From Apodospora peruviana (Eukaryota > Ascomycota > Sordariomycetes > Sordariales > Lasiosphaeriaceae), in assembly GCA_033439685.1 (NCBI GenBank), contig JAUEDM010000002.1:2418001-2482000 (forward strand): a DNA stretch of 64,000 nucleotides, given 5' to 3'. A program made the position numbers and the translations under genes. A model generated the notes under the pieces. That model saw nothing but the letters and a program-made list of their open reading frames with translations. It did not search any database and was not told the DNA's origin. This document shows positions 51,716-61,625 of the stretch, piece by piece (positions within the stretch are counted from its first letter, which is position 1; every line of letters begins with the position of its first letter).

Positions 51716-53894
51716 TCATACAATCTTCCCAAGCGTCTCCACGCCTGCGCTCGCGGCCCCAAGACCGCCAACGCCAGCACCGGCAGTGTCGATTTTGATC
51801 TCGTCGTTAGGCTTCTGCTGCACCTCCCCCAACTTCTCACCATCTCCATCCACCCCCACAGATGGCACCAACTCGACGCTCTCCGAGATACTACCACCAT
51901 GGTCATCCCCGTCCTCCACCTCCACGAAGCCGGCATTACTCGCGACCTCTCCATCAGCCTCGGAGGTCTTGGCCGACGTCTCGGCCACCCACAGGTGCGC
52001 TCCCGCCTCCCTGAGCAGCTGGACGCACTCGGCATTGCCCATCTTCTCCGCCAGGTACAGCGGCGTGTTGTTGGCGCGGTTTCGCGCGTGGACACTGGCG
52101 CCGCGCGTCAAGACGTCGCGCAGGATCTGGGGCTCCGGCCCCACAGCAGCGAGATGCACAGCCGTGTTGCCAGCGTAGTCGGCCATCTTCAGCAGCTGGT
52201 GGTTGAACTCGTCGCCCTCGAGGATCTCGCGGACCGTGCGGACGTCGCCGTTGCGGATAGCGTAGCCGAGCGCAGTAAAAGCGGACTCTTTACGATTCGG
52301 AAAGAGCTGGGTTAGTTACCTTGTCCAGGAAAAGAAAGAGATAGAGATATAATAAGAGGAATTGGTAGACGGCCACCGGGCTCCACGTCCGAAATTGAGC
52401 AATCCGGACAAACGTACCTGCCGAGGTTAACCGCCCTACGGCCGAGTCGATGCTACCGGCCGGGTGTGAAAATGACGGCAACGTCATCTCGGTCATCTCG
52501 CCGCGGAGGGAGTGTGACATCTGTGCGGTGATCTGGTCGTACTTCAGGCCCGGAAGTGCCAGCAAGTACGACAGTTTCGTCAGGGCCGCCTCCGTCGTCA
52601 GGTCGTGGCCAAACACCACGCCGGCTCTGCCCAGTGCCGTGCCCGGGGCATACAGCGGTGATACGAACCCGTTTGTGCATTGACTGACATTGACCACAAT
52701 GGTCCCGCGCTGAACTGCCTCCTTGATGACCTTTGTCAAGCTACCATCGACACCACCTGGGGCATTTCCCATGCCGAATGTCTCCAAGATCAAGCCGCGG
52801 AGGTTCGGCACCCTAAGCACGGAATCCACCATCTCTGGCTTGATACCGGGGAAAATACGTAGACACGCCACGTGCGCAGTGTCAAGGTATCTAGTAACCT
52901 GGAACTCGGCAATCCGCGTTGGTCGTCGAACCAAAGCCCAGTTGACGTCTGCTCCAAGACTGGTGACCTTGGCCAGCGGCTCGCAATTTGGACTGGCGAA
53001 AGCCTCGAAGGAGGATGCCGAAACCTTGGTGGTGCGATTGCCACGGAAGAGAGTATGATGGAAGAAGAGGCAAACTTCGGGGATGACAAAGGTCCCCGCA
53101 ATGATGAGTGAGCCCAATAGATTGTCCACAGCGTCTGACTGGAGGGCGAAGATGGAGGCTTGGGACCCTGTGAGGATCACCGGTTTGCCAAGGTCAGACA
53201 TCATGAAAGACAAGGCCGAGGCTGTATAGGCCAGCGAGTCTGTTCCATGAAGTACTACAAAGCCGTCATACAGATGGTAGTTCTCTTTGACAGTCTGAGC
53301 AATCTCTGTCCAGCCCATTGAAGAGATGGAGCTGGAGTCAAGAAGGGGCTGGAATTCCAGGATCCCGTAACGAATATGGCGTGAATATGCGCTTGGCGGC
53401 GTTCTCAGGCTTTCTAGGCTCAGCTTGACCCCGTTCTTGTATGCGTGAAGTTCAACTATTTTGGTCAGCAAAAGTAAAGCCTATGCCGTCAGGGGACAAC
53501 GCAAACGTAAGCTTCGAGCAAGCTAGTACCAGCCACAAAACCATGGTAACAGCAGTGGGCTCGTCGTTTCGATATGTGGGTAACAGCTTCTCTTGGTCCG
53601 TCGTGGACTCTTCTCCTGACCGGGAAGAAGCTCGTGCAAATGGCGCCTGGTTTTTGAACCTCGGTTGGGTGTAACAAGCATCCTGAATCCACATATTGAC
53701 TTACCACTGGGCGCTGAAGAGTCGTTGAACGATGGACGAGGAGCCATGGCACTCTGAAGAAAGCCCGTCATCGGGACCAACCCATCGGCAGAGGGCTGCA
53801 TGCAGATTGTTCCGCCCGTCATGATGATGAGCACCCGCGATTCCGGGTAGTGGGACTCAGGATTCTCCCGCTCCATGAATGTGACCTGCCCCAT
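51716..53894 (-). CDS. L-asparaginase with C-terminal ankyrin repeats
   Basis: Exons 53705-53894, 52418-53455 and 51716-52287 give 599 residues. The asparaginase half has RVLIIMTGGTICM (first catalytic Thr), SLRTPPSAYSRHIRYGILEF, DSSSISSMGWTEIAQ, DGFVVLHGTDSLAYTASALSFM (second catalytic Thr and Asp), VILTGSQ, and FGMGNAPGG. The spliced C-terminal exon adds an ankyrin block (GNTAVHLAAVG, NRANNTPLYLAEKMGNAECVQLL) and an acidic tail. This is the layout of the cytosolic asparaginase/60-kDa lysophospholipase family (mammalian ASPG). It hydrolyses asparagine to aspartate and ammonia. There is no signal peptide. Intron 1 is long for this window (249 bases) and could hide a small alternative exon. 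The start could be Met1 or Met7. Confidence 0.9.
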
Positions 53895-55227
53895 CGCGTT
53901 GGAAGGGTGCCGGGAGAGTAACGGGGTGAAACGTGGTTCGGAAAGCTGTATTGCCGATCGATGTATGGATATCTTCGCTGGATGTTTTTTTCTGTTGCTT
54001 CAATAAGTCGTAAGGAAGATCTGCTGGTCAGGGAAGACCTTCCTGTCCTTATACGAGCATCCAGTCCTTGATACACCTCCAAGTGAAGGAACCTCGATGA
54101 TTCAGGCTGCATTCAGCTGTCGTACTAAAACATAATGAAATCCAGAAGACCGGATGATTGTCAGTTTTCTTGCAGGCGCCGGCAAAGAATCAAGCTAGCG
54201 GTAGAGTAAACTCTGAAGAACTGCAGTCATGTGCTGGCGGATCGTGAAAGTCTGTTAGTAACAGAAAGTCAATTGCAAGAGTCCGACTGGACAAAGCATC
54301 GGGTCCCGCTAGTGATGGGAGGCCAGATCCATCCATTGATGACAGAGACAAAGAGTGCCGCCCCAGGTCCAACCAAGATTCGATAAGCCCGACTTCGGTC
54401 TTGTTCGAGGAAGAATCCGGGACCCGCGATCCGTGATGACACAATGAGAATTGTGCTCAGGCACTGGGCGATAAGGGACAAAGGCAGCCATGGTCGGCAA
54501 ATATAGGAAAGAAGAGATGCAGGCTCGGGCCATCCAATGGCGGTGGACTGGTGGTGGTGAGAACTGATAACAACCACCTCAGCAAGCAGGAAGAAGCAAG
54601 CAGCACTACCCGCCTGCTTTGCTGCTGCAACGGCACCTGGATCCGAAAGGCTTGGTGTCAGAGGAGAACCCGATAACGGAAACAGGTCTTTGGGCCTTTG
54701 AGGCGGTTTGGCGATGGGACTGAGGCTGCAATCATCCGATTTCGAGCCTATCTGGCCAAAAGATAGGAGCTGTAGGAATATAAAGTATGTCTATCAGATA
54801 AAATTGACTGACATGAAGCAGAACCTCGTCCGAGATAATTGAGACGAGAAGCGCGTGGGTAGGAGCATGGGGGTTCTCCAGCTTTTATAGCTCTTATTCA
54901 CAACCGAGCTGGGCCTGCCCGACTCTTCATCCCTCCCACTCATCGGCGCACGGGGTGTGAACCTTGAAAGCACAGACCAAGCCCCGAGGTACGTACCGAC
55001 CAGCTTGAGCAACCCCACCACTTCCCCCGGCTGCCGAGCCCTAAATCTTTGCCCGGACCACACATTTCGGGGTAAATTTTGCGCATCGCATCCTTGATCT
55101 CTATTTCATCAGCAACCATCACCATCGACAAAAGGCGCAGGATATTTACCTCTTTGCGTCCTTCACACAACTTCCCGTCTATCTCTCTCAAGCCGCCCGT
55201 GTCGTTCACGAATCCTCCTCAGAAGAA
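53895..55227. other. Divergent intergenic region
   Basis: 1.3 kb between the asparaginase (minus) and eL22 (plus) starts. AGCCCTAAA, a telobox-like element, is at 55037-55045, about 185 bases before the eL22 start codon. The small frames on either strand (for example 54269-54577 minus) have no recognisable features. Confidence 0.5.
55037..55045 (+). promoter_or_regulatory. Telobox-like AGCCCTAAA in the eL22 promoter
   Basis: A single CCCTAA-core element upstream of a ribosomal protein gene. Tbf1-type telomere-repeat factors bind such sites in ribosomal-protein promoters of several ascomycetes; function here is inferred. Confidence 0.45.
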
Positions 55228-55908
55228 ATGGCTCCCATCGCAGTATGTTCAATCACCTGACCACCGCTTTGCTGTTGGCCCAGTCGCCCTCAGCGCACAG
55301 CACCATCCATTCGTGATGGGCGTCGTCTGGGGGTCGCACCATGGCGTGAAGCAGTAGGCTAAGTCGTTGATGTGTAGAAGAAGTCCTCCAAGGCCAAGGG
55401 CCCCAAGGTGACCAAGAAGGTGAGTTCTAACTCCTCCCCGATTCCGTTGGGGGTATTCTCTTTCATTTGAGAAGGGGTGGGAAGGGCGGCAGCTGACTTC
55501 TATGTCTCTAGTTCATCATCAACGCTTCGCAGCCCGCCAGCGACAAGATTTTCGATGTCTCCGCTTTCGAGAAGTTTCTGAACGAGAAGATCAAGGTCGA
55601 GGGCCGCGTCGGCAACCTTGGCGAGACCATCAAGATCTCCCAGTCTGGCGATGGCAAGATTGAGATCATTGCTCACAACGAGCTGTCCGGTCGCTACCTT
55701 AAGTATCTGTACGTCTCATCTCGACGGAGGCTCGCGGAGGAAGAAGATGTGTTTGCTGACTAGTTTTTGTGTGTGACATAGGACCAAGAAATTCCTTAAG
55801 AAGCAGCAGCTCCGCGACTGGCTTCGTGTCGTCTCGACCTCCAAGGGCGTGTACGAGCTCAAGTTCTTCAACGTCGTCCAGGACGATGCTGAGGAGGATG
55901 ACGAGTAA
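55228..55908 (+). CDS. rpl22: 60S ribosomal protein L22 (eL22)
   Basis: Four exons: 55228-55242, 55378-55419, 55512-55708, 55782-55908; 126 residues. Exon 1 encodes only MAPIA, typical of ribosomal protein genes with an early intron. The protein reads KKSSKAKGPKVTKKFIINAS, DKIFDVSAFEKFLNEKIKVEG, VGNLGETIKISQSGDGKIEI, SGRYLKYLTKKFLKKQQLRDW, LRVVSTSKGVYELKFFNV and an acidic end (DDAEEDDE), all standard for eL22. It binds 28S rRNA on the large subunit surface. Exon joints are supported by exact continuity of the family sequence. Confidence 0.97.
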
Positions 55909-56215
55909 GCGGATCACCTATTGGTTCTGGGAAGTGGGAGTCTACGGGTTCCGGCAGGAGGATAATACCCCCAAAAACGATAGACGGATGGTGGGATATA
56001 TGGAGTTCAGGTATCTTTCAATAGATATTTGACATCTGGCCATCATCATTGGTCCTGTCCAATCCCACATCTTTTGTATGTCTGCATTTCTGCATTTCCT
56101 CGGGGTATTACAAAGTGTCCCTCATCTATGAGATACAATCCAGTGACAAAATGCAAGCCGTATCCGTGAGCCATAATAACAATCCACCTTCCAATATATA
56201 CATCGTACAATGCCC
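55909..56215. other. Convergent 3' ends, nothing else seen
   Basis: About 300 AT-rich bases between the convergent eL22 and carrier genes. No gene or repeat was recognised. Confidence 0.4.
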
Positions 56216-57282
56216 TCAGGGCAAGGCGCGCATCACACCCTCAAACGCCAACAGCGCCATCGCGTTCGCCGGGAAAGCCCTCATAAAGCACGGCAAGAAC
56301 CCCCTCCAGTAACCCCTCGGCCCGCTCTCCCTATATACCGCAACGGCGGCATCCTTCCACCGCAGAAACTTTCTGGTTCCGTCTCCCAGGCCGCCGCCGA
56401 GCGGATCCGTCATGATGCGCTGCTTGACGACGTCGCTGGGGTAGCTGGTCAACCAAAACACCTGCGCGCTGAGGCCGCCGGCCCAGAAATTGACCGCCGG
56501 CGCGCTCATGGCCGTGTTGTCCCGCATCCACCGCGAGAGCACGTCGTAGCTGCCCCACCAGAAGAAGAAGAAGCTCCGAAAGAGCAGCGTCGCGCTCAGG
56601 CCGTGGTAAATCCCTGCGACGCCGTGATGCCGATAAATTTTGGAGAGGCAGTCGATCGGACCTTTGTACAAGCGCTCGGCCTTGTTGGATGCGTACTGGA
56701 TCTGGAGGCGGGCCTTGACGTGCTCGACGGGGGCGGCGATGAAGCTGACCGTGGCGCCAGCGAGGATGCCCGCGAGGCCGTGCCCGTAAGACGGTAAGGA
56801 TTCGCGGGACGGAAAAAGGTTCTGGTGTAGGAGGCGGCGGTAGACGGTCAGGCTGCCCAGCATCACGCTGTCCATGAACATCCACCCGACTAAAGGGGGC
56901 GTGGCGCCCTTGTACAGGCCGCGCACGCCTTCGTTGCGCAGGGTGGCTGTGACGCATGCCAAAGGCCCGGAGAAGTGGGAGGCGTTTGTTGTTTGCAGGC
57001 GTACCTTGATCGTGTCGAAGGGGTGGCCGACTTTTTGGGAGAGAGGGTTAATTACACTGACTTGCACGGATAGGTGGGTTGGTTGGTATAACAACAGTTC
57101 CGGAGGTGGTTTATTTATGTTGTCACACATTTATACGCACCGGAAAGTTTGGCGATGCCGGAAAAGACGCCGGCTACAAAGCCCTTGTAGTTTTTGTTGG
57201 GATTTGTCGGGGCGGCGGCGGCCGGGACGGGCGCCGGGGCCGGTGCCCGAGCCGGAGCTTCCAGCAGCCGGTGGTCTTTCAT
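56216..57282 (-). CDS. Mitochondrial SLC25-family carrier
   Basis: Exons 57141-57282 and 56216-57030 give 318 residues. A short Pro/Ala-rich N-terminus precedes YKGFVAGVFSGIAKLS, which splices to VGHPFDTIKVRLQT. Three repeats carry the carrier signature: PFDTIKVRLQ, APVEHVKARLQ and YPSDVVKQRIM, each followed by a second helix (GLYKGATPPLVGWMFMDSVMLG; GIYHGLSATLLFRSFFFFWWGSYD; GYWRGFLPCFMRAFPANAMALLAFE). The second and third repeats resemble the carnitine/basic-amino-acid branch. The substrate is not assignable by eye. It would sit in the inner mitochondrial membrane with six helices. A longer open start at 57390 exists but does not add carrier sequence. Confidence 0.9.
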
Positions 57283-57990
57283 CTCGGCTTTGCGATTTTG
57301 TGGGAGGGGATGACAGCGAGCTAGCGGGCGAGCTTGAGACGTCTCAGCGCGCGTGGACAGCTCGGAGACAACACACGCGTGTGACGGCACCTCAAGGACG
57401 TGTTATTACAGACATTGTCCACCTGGCAAAAATCCGGTCGCTCCCCGATGTAGATGGAGGGAAGGGATTTCGAGATCGAGAAAAGAAAAAAGAAATACAT
57501 GTACGATACAGTAATTGGTATGACGTCCCGCTACAAATGGAAGCTCTGAACAGGGGGGAGAGCTTCCAGGGCATTGGCGGGGTAATGGGGCGGCGGACAC
57601 ACCTTCATAAACGAGAGCTTGAAGATCTAATTCAAAACGGTAGAATTGGTTGCAAATCGGTACCATGCGTCGTTGAACTCAGACCACTGGATTCAAAGCT
57701 AAGTATGTCATGTGTCGACTCGGAACAGGAGAAACGCAACTAAAACCTGTAATTCAAACTGCTTCCTAAACCAAAAAAAGAGTGCCAGCTGGCTTATGTA
57801 TGTTGAGTAGTATCCATATACATCTAGAGACATCTATGAGTTACAGTATCCGTACAAGGGGGTATCAAACTTATTCTATTTATTTACATTTCCTTGCCCT
57901 GCCCTGCCGTGCCCTGCCATCCATCTGTCCATCCACCCATAGAAACCCGTTCGTCCCTGCTGCCCCTGACAACCCAGACCCTCAAGGAAC
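57283..57990. other. Intergenic, no gene seen
   Basis: 0.7 kb holding the carrier gene's promoter and the 3' end of the PIG-F gene (both minus strand). The overlapping plus-strand frame 56874-57743 is mostly antisense to the carrier and has no protein features. CCCTGCC-type tandem bases occur at 57893-57920. Confidence 0.45.
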
Positions 57991-58870
57991 TCAAAATCTC
58001 TTCCCAAAGAGCACCGTCCCGCCCAGGATCCTGCCTAGGAAATAACCGCCGTAGATGCCGCACAGGACAGTCACAGGCCACTTCTGCCACTCCCGGTCCC
58101 AGTCCAGCGGAATCGGCACCGCGCCCAGCCACCCGCCGACGACGCCGCCCACCAGGCCGCCAAACGTCTCGTCAAACGGCGCCCGGAAGCTGCCGACGGC
58201 GGCCCAGGCGGCCGAGTCGACGCCGTGCGCGTAAAAAAGCGGAAAGAACACAAGCACGGCGAGGTGCGCCGCGCAGAGAAAGGTGTGTGCGCCGTGCGTC
58301 AGGAACGGGGCGCCAAAAAGGATCATGACGATGTACAGGAAGGGCGTAACAAAAGTCGTCAGGACGAGGGAGAGGACCGCAGCCTATATATAAAGTTCGA
58401 TCAGTATATTTCGAAATTTGTGTGAAAAAAGAAGAGAATAAACGCACAACATAGCCGTTGGGCCCATCACCACCACCACCGCCGCCAGACTTGGATTTCT
58501 TCTCGCCTAGCCGAGGCTTCCGGGAACTGCTAGCCTTGGCGTTTTGCGAGCCAGCAGAGCCAGCGACGGGCAGACAGATCATCGCGTAAGCCAACTGCAG
58601 CGCCGCAACCACGGGTAAGCTGGTCTTCATCGTAGGGGCGGGATCGGGCTTGTTGACGAGGGAATCGAAGCGGATGAGGAACACGGCGGCGATGAGGGCT
58701 GGAAGCGCATGGCGCGCGCTCTGTGCGAGGGGGGTTTGTCTGAGCTGGATGGGATGCTGTTGCTGCTGCTGGGATTCGTTTCCTTTTGTGATGGGTGAGG
58801 ATTGCACCGCCTGGGCTGCAGCGCCCTTCGCGATGGAGGAGGACATTGTTACCGGATCCACGAGCGGCAT
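57991..58870 (-). CDS. gpi11: GPI-anchor biosynthesis protein PIG-F/Gpi11
   Basis: Exons 58448-58870 and 57991-58383 give 271 residues. It is a multi-span ER membrane protein: HALPALIAAVFLIRFDSLV, SLPVVAALQLAYAMICLPVAG, a Gly/Ser/Lys linker, VLSLVLTTFVTPFLYIVMIL, FLTHGAHTFLCAAHLAVL and GIYGGYFLGRILGG. The motif VPIPLDWDREWQKWPVTVL is diagnostic for PIG-F. PIG-F/Gpi11 stabilises the GPI ethanolamine-phosphate transferases (Gpi13, Gpi7) that add phosphoethanolamine to the GPI core. The ATG at 58870 was chosen as the first one giving the usual short polar N-terminus. A telomere-type repeat lies about 107 bases upstream. Confidence 0.9.
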
Positions 58871-59363
58871 TGTGTGTGTTGGGTTTTGAACAGGTCGAGG
58901 ATTGCAATCTGGAAGCGGTAATAATTGGAGGAGACGGATGTCGCAGGCCAAGCACGGTGCCGCCAAACGAGGTGTTTAACCCTAACCCTATAAGACTGCC
59001 GCCCGCGGCGACCATCCCCAGAGCTCAGGGGCACGAGTCAAACTGTCAAGCGTTCGCCGGCGGTCCCATGATAGCATATGGAGCAGATGTTTTTGTCTAT
59101 TTCGACCACCAAAGGCCACGAAATACGTAGCTGCAGGATTGACAATAGGAGGCCAGCAGTGGTCTCTCCATGAGTATAAACCTGTTCTTCGTGGTTCAAG
59201 CTCGGCTGCCCGGGGCTGTTACCCGATACTCGATACATGCTCTTCAAGATCGAATCGCCCCCACATCGGCCAGCATCTCCTGCTCCCAAAAAGATCACGA
59301 ACTTTTTATGATCAACGATATCTACCCGTCAGTGTAAACTCTCTCTCTGGAATCTGACCAGTC
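58871..59363. other. Intergenic with telomere-type repeat
   Basis: About 0.5 kb upstream of PIG-F and downstream of translin, both minus strand. It holds TTAACCCTAACCCTA at 58977-58991. Otherwise nothing is recognised. Confidence 0.5.
58977..58991 (-). promoter_or_regulatory. Telobox-type (TTAGGG)2 in the PIG-F promoter
   Basis: Two consecutive CCCTAA units on the plus strand (TAGGGTTAGGG on the gene's strand), about 107 bases before the PIG-F start codon. Position and spacing fit a binding site for a telomere-repeat-type factor; function is inferred. Confidence 0.45.
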
Positions 59364-60305
59364 CTACTCCTTGGCTGGTATGAGATTCCGGAGCGACAGG
59401 TCATAGACAACGTCCTCCACCTTCTTGACAGCATACTTGATCGAGTCCACCCGCTTCCGCAAGATATCGTTCTTGAGGTTCAACACCTGGAATCCGGCGT
59501 GCAAATCCTTGATGAAGCTGCTGATCTGGACGGCCAGGGCATTGTCGCCCAGCGTCACCGAGTTCATTGCCAGGCGGCTGAGGTCGTCAATGATGTTGAT
59601 CAGTCCCAAAAGGTACTCCTCGATTGTAATGTGGAATGCATCTCGGTCCTTGAGATTGACGGGAACTAAAGAACACGTTGGATATCAGTGTTAAATCTCG
59701 TATCTTTTTTGGCCGGAGATTATCAGTTGGAGATGTATATACCGTGATAGATCTCTCCAATGTTATCCAGGCTCAGCAGACGGCCAACTTCGGCCTTGTC
59801 CTCCGCGGCCTTGCCCTGCGTGCTGACCGAGCCCCCCAGCCATGTGCACAGCAAGATTGTCGAGATGGACTCCTGGACCATGCGAGTCCACTTGTAGTTG
59901 TATCTGGCGCAAAAATCCCCGTCAGTTTGCGGTTACGTTGCCATGCCATTTCCGTCCTCAAATCTGCACGGTTCCCAAACGCACTTGTAGTAGGGATGCT
60001 TTGAGGCAGCCGTGGCAAGCTTTCCAACAGTCTCAACCTGTTGCTTGATGCCGTCCTCAATTTGGCTGAGCAGATCTGGATCTATTATACCATCATGGTC
60101 AACGTGAATTCCGCAAGAAGACTGGTTTACACAAACATTTCGCACGGGGCGTGGAGTGGATTCTGGAGAGCACGCCTTGTGTGTAGGCAACATTCTGGTT
60201 GAGCTCATCGATGATCTGATCGAGCTCCTTCTTGACGACCGAGTCCTCCTCGATCTTCGACTTGAGCTCCGCGAAGAGCGCGGGATCAATCATTGGTGTC
60301 GCCAT
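59364..60305 (-). CDS. tsn: Translin (C3PO nuclease complex subunit)
   Basis: Four exons: 60146-60305, 59985-60081, 59743-59903, 59364-59665; 239 residues. The all-helical translin fold is evident: DPALFAELKSKIEEDSVVK, ELDQIIDELNQNVAYTQGVL, QIEDGIKQQVETVGKLATAA, HPYYKYNYKWTRMVQESI, LLSLDNIGEIYHVPVNLKDRD, IEEYLLGLINIIDDLSRLAMN, and the very conserved end GFQVLNLKNDILRKRVDSIK, KKVEDVVYDLSLRNLI. Translin assembles with TRAX into the C3PO octamer, a ribonuclease that in Neurospora processes tRNA leaders and in animals aids RNAi. The RNase-active subunit is TRAX, which is not in this window. Exon joints are supported by sequence continuity. Confidence 0.95.
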
Positions 60306-60818
60306 TTTTGCTGTGGTTTGGTTGATGTCTTGACGGAAGTTGAAAGTTGCAGGTCGCAGGAAACAGATGCAGAAATTTTGTTTGTCAGTTCCGCACAGGC
60401 ACTCGAGATGAAGTGAGAACACAATCAGTTAAATCGTGGTCTGGCATTCTGTCTGGTCAAATTCTTCAACCTCGCGATCACGCCTCGCGCCTGGACACCA
60501 GAGTGCGCTCTATGATCATTGTCAAGCGGGGCGACACACCATTGCCGATATCTCTACGCCCATTTACAAAGATACTTCGATTCCACCAGAAGGTTTGCTA
60601 TCTGCGACCGTGTGCCTGCTATGTGATGCAATGATTCCCCCACCATTCACCAATTTCTCAGTCGTGACGCCCATCCCATCGGATAGTTGTTTCTCCCCGG
60701 CCTCAATCAACACCGACGCGTCCATCATGCAATCACCACGCATATACACAAATATCAATGAGAAATAATTTCTTCCTCGCATCCTAAGCCAAATCAAGCC
60801 CGAGAGTGCAATGAAAAA
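60306..60818. other. Intergenic, no gene seen
   Basis: About 0.5 kb between the translin start and the 3' end of the U2 snRNA gene (both minus strand). No coding signal is visible. Confidence 0.45.
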
Positions 60819-61011
60819 TGCGGTTCGCGTCGCCTGGAGGCAGTGTAATACCAGGGACACAGTGGAAGACGACCATAGGCAAGCCCAGAGGACCGTCGAC
60901 CGATTGACAAAAATAGGAATAATCAAGATTGTACTCCGTAGAGTACTTTCAGAGATTAAACTGAAAAGAACAGATACTACACTTGATCTAAGCCAAAAGG
61001 CAAAGAGAGCT
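60819..61011 (-). ncRNA. U2: U2 spliceosomal snRNA
   Basis: On the minus strand from about 61011 the sequence reads CTCTCTTTGCCTTTTGGC, then TTAGATCAAGTGTAGTATC and TGTTCTTTTCAGTTTAA. This is the invariant 5' third of U2, including the GUAGUA branch-site recognition element and stem I. An ATTTTTG stretch (around 60907) is a candidate Sm site. The 3' hairpin CCTGGTATTACACTGCCTCCAGG matches the conserved U2 stem-loop IV. The total of about 193 nt is the size of fission-yeast U2. The exact ends are estimated to a few bases; the 3' end is where the sequence runs into ATTTTT. U2 pairs with the intron branch site in the spliceosome, in keeping with the CTAAC/CTGAC branch sites in this window. Confidence 0.95.
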
Positions 61012-61528
61012 AAAGAAGAAAAGAAGAAAAGGAATGGAAAATTTTGGCAGGGGGAGCGACGAATATATACTCGTGGCAGGCCCCCACTTTTGCGATTCAC
61101 CGCCTTCCTCTGGCAGAATTGTTTGCGGGCTATGGCTGGTGGGGCCGTTGGCTGTCAGTGGCTGCCTTGGCAATCCTGGCTAAGCTGTCAGCCAGGCCCT
61201 GTCGGATGGTTAGCAGGTGCCATGCCTGGCTCCTTACCTTGAGGTCAACAGAGAAAATGAGAAAGGGGTTCCGAAGTGAGTGTGATGCTTTTACCCGAGG
61301 AAAACGGCTTCATCAATACGATCTGAACCAGACTATTGCAAATAATGCCTATCAACAAGGTGCACCATAAGCCAGTTTGTGGTCGAGAGGCATCTCGTTT
61401 GGTCGTCTCGTCTCCCCTTTTGATCCACATAACCGACGGATAATTTTTACCCTCATATCCACACCTCACACGAATCATTGCTTCAAAAACCGATACCGTT
61501 AAGGTCACTTCATCAAACAACAACATCA
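61012..61528. other. Intergenic between U2 snRNA and tRNA-Ile
   Basis: About 0.5 kb separating two RNA genes transcribed away from each other. A short-range repeat of GGCAG/CTGGC words is seen near 61110-61230. No gene was recognised. Confidence 0.45.
61063..61069 (-). promoter_or_regulatory. TATA-like element upstream of the U2 snRNA
   Basis: ATATATA lies about 53 bases upstream of the estimated U2 5' end on the same strand. A position of this kind fits an snRNA promoter; this is inferred from location only. Confidence 0.4.
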
Positions 61529-61625
61529 GCCCGATTAGCTCAGCTGGTTAGAGCGTCGTACTAATAGAATTATCTGTTCTATCAAGTCCATGCGAAGGTC
61601 AACAGTTCAATCCTGTTATTGGGCA
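61529..61625 (+). tRNA. tRNA-Ile (anticodon AAU), with a 23-nt intron
   Basis: Full cloverleaf. The acceptor stem is GCCCGAT/ATTGGGC. The D arm is GCTC-AGCTGGTTA-GAGC. The anticodon stem TCGTA/TGCGA closes the loop C-T-A-A-T-A plus A, with anticodon AAT. The T arm is AACAG-TTCAATC-CTGTT, and the discriminator base is A. A 23-base intron, 61567-61589, interrupts the loop one base 3' of the anticodon, the standard nuclear position. The mature length is 74 nt without CCA. The B-box GTTCAATCC is close to consensus. Confidence 0.95.

Noticed and set aside
55079..55357. Plus-strand frame over the eL22 leader and first intron
   Set aside because: It overlaps the true first exon and intron of eL22 in a different frame.
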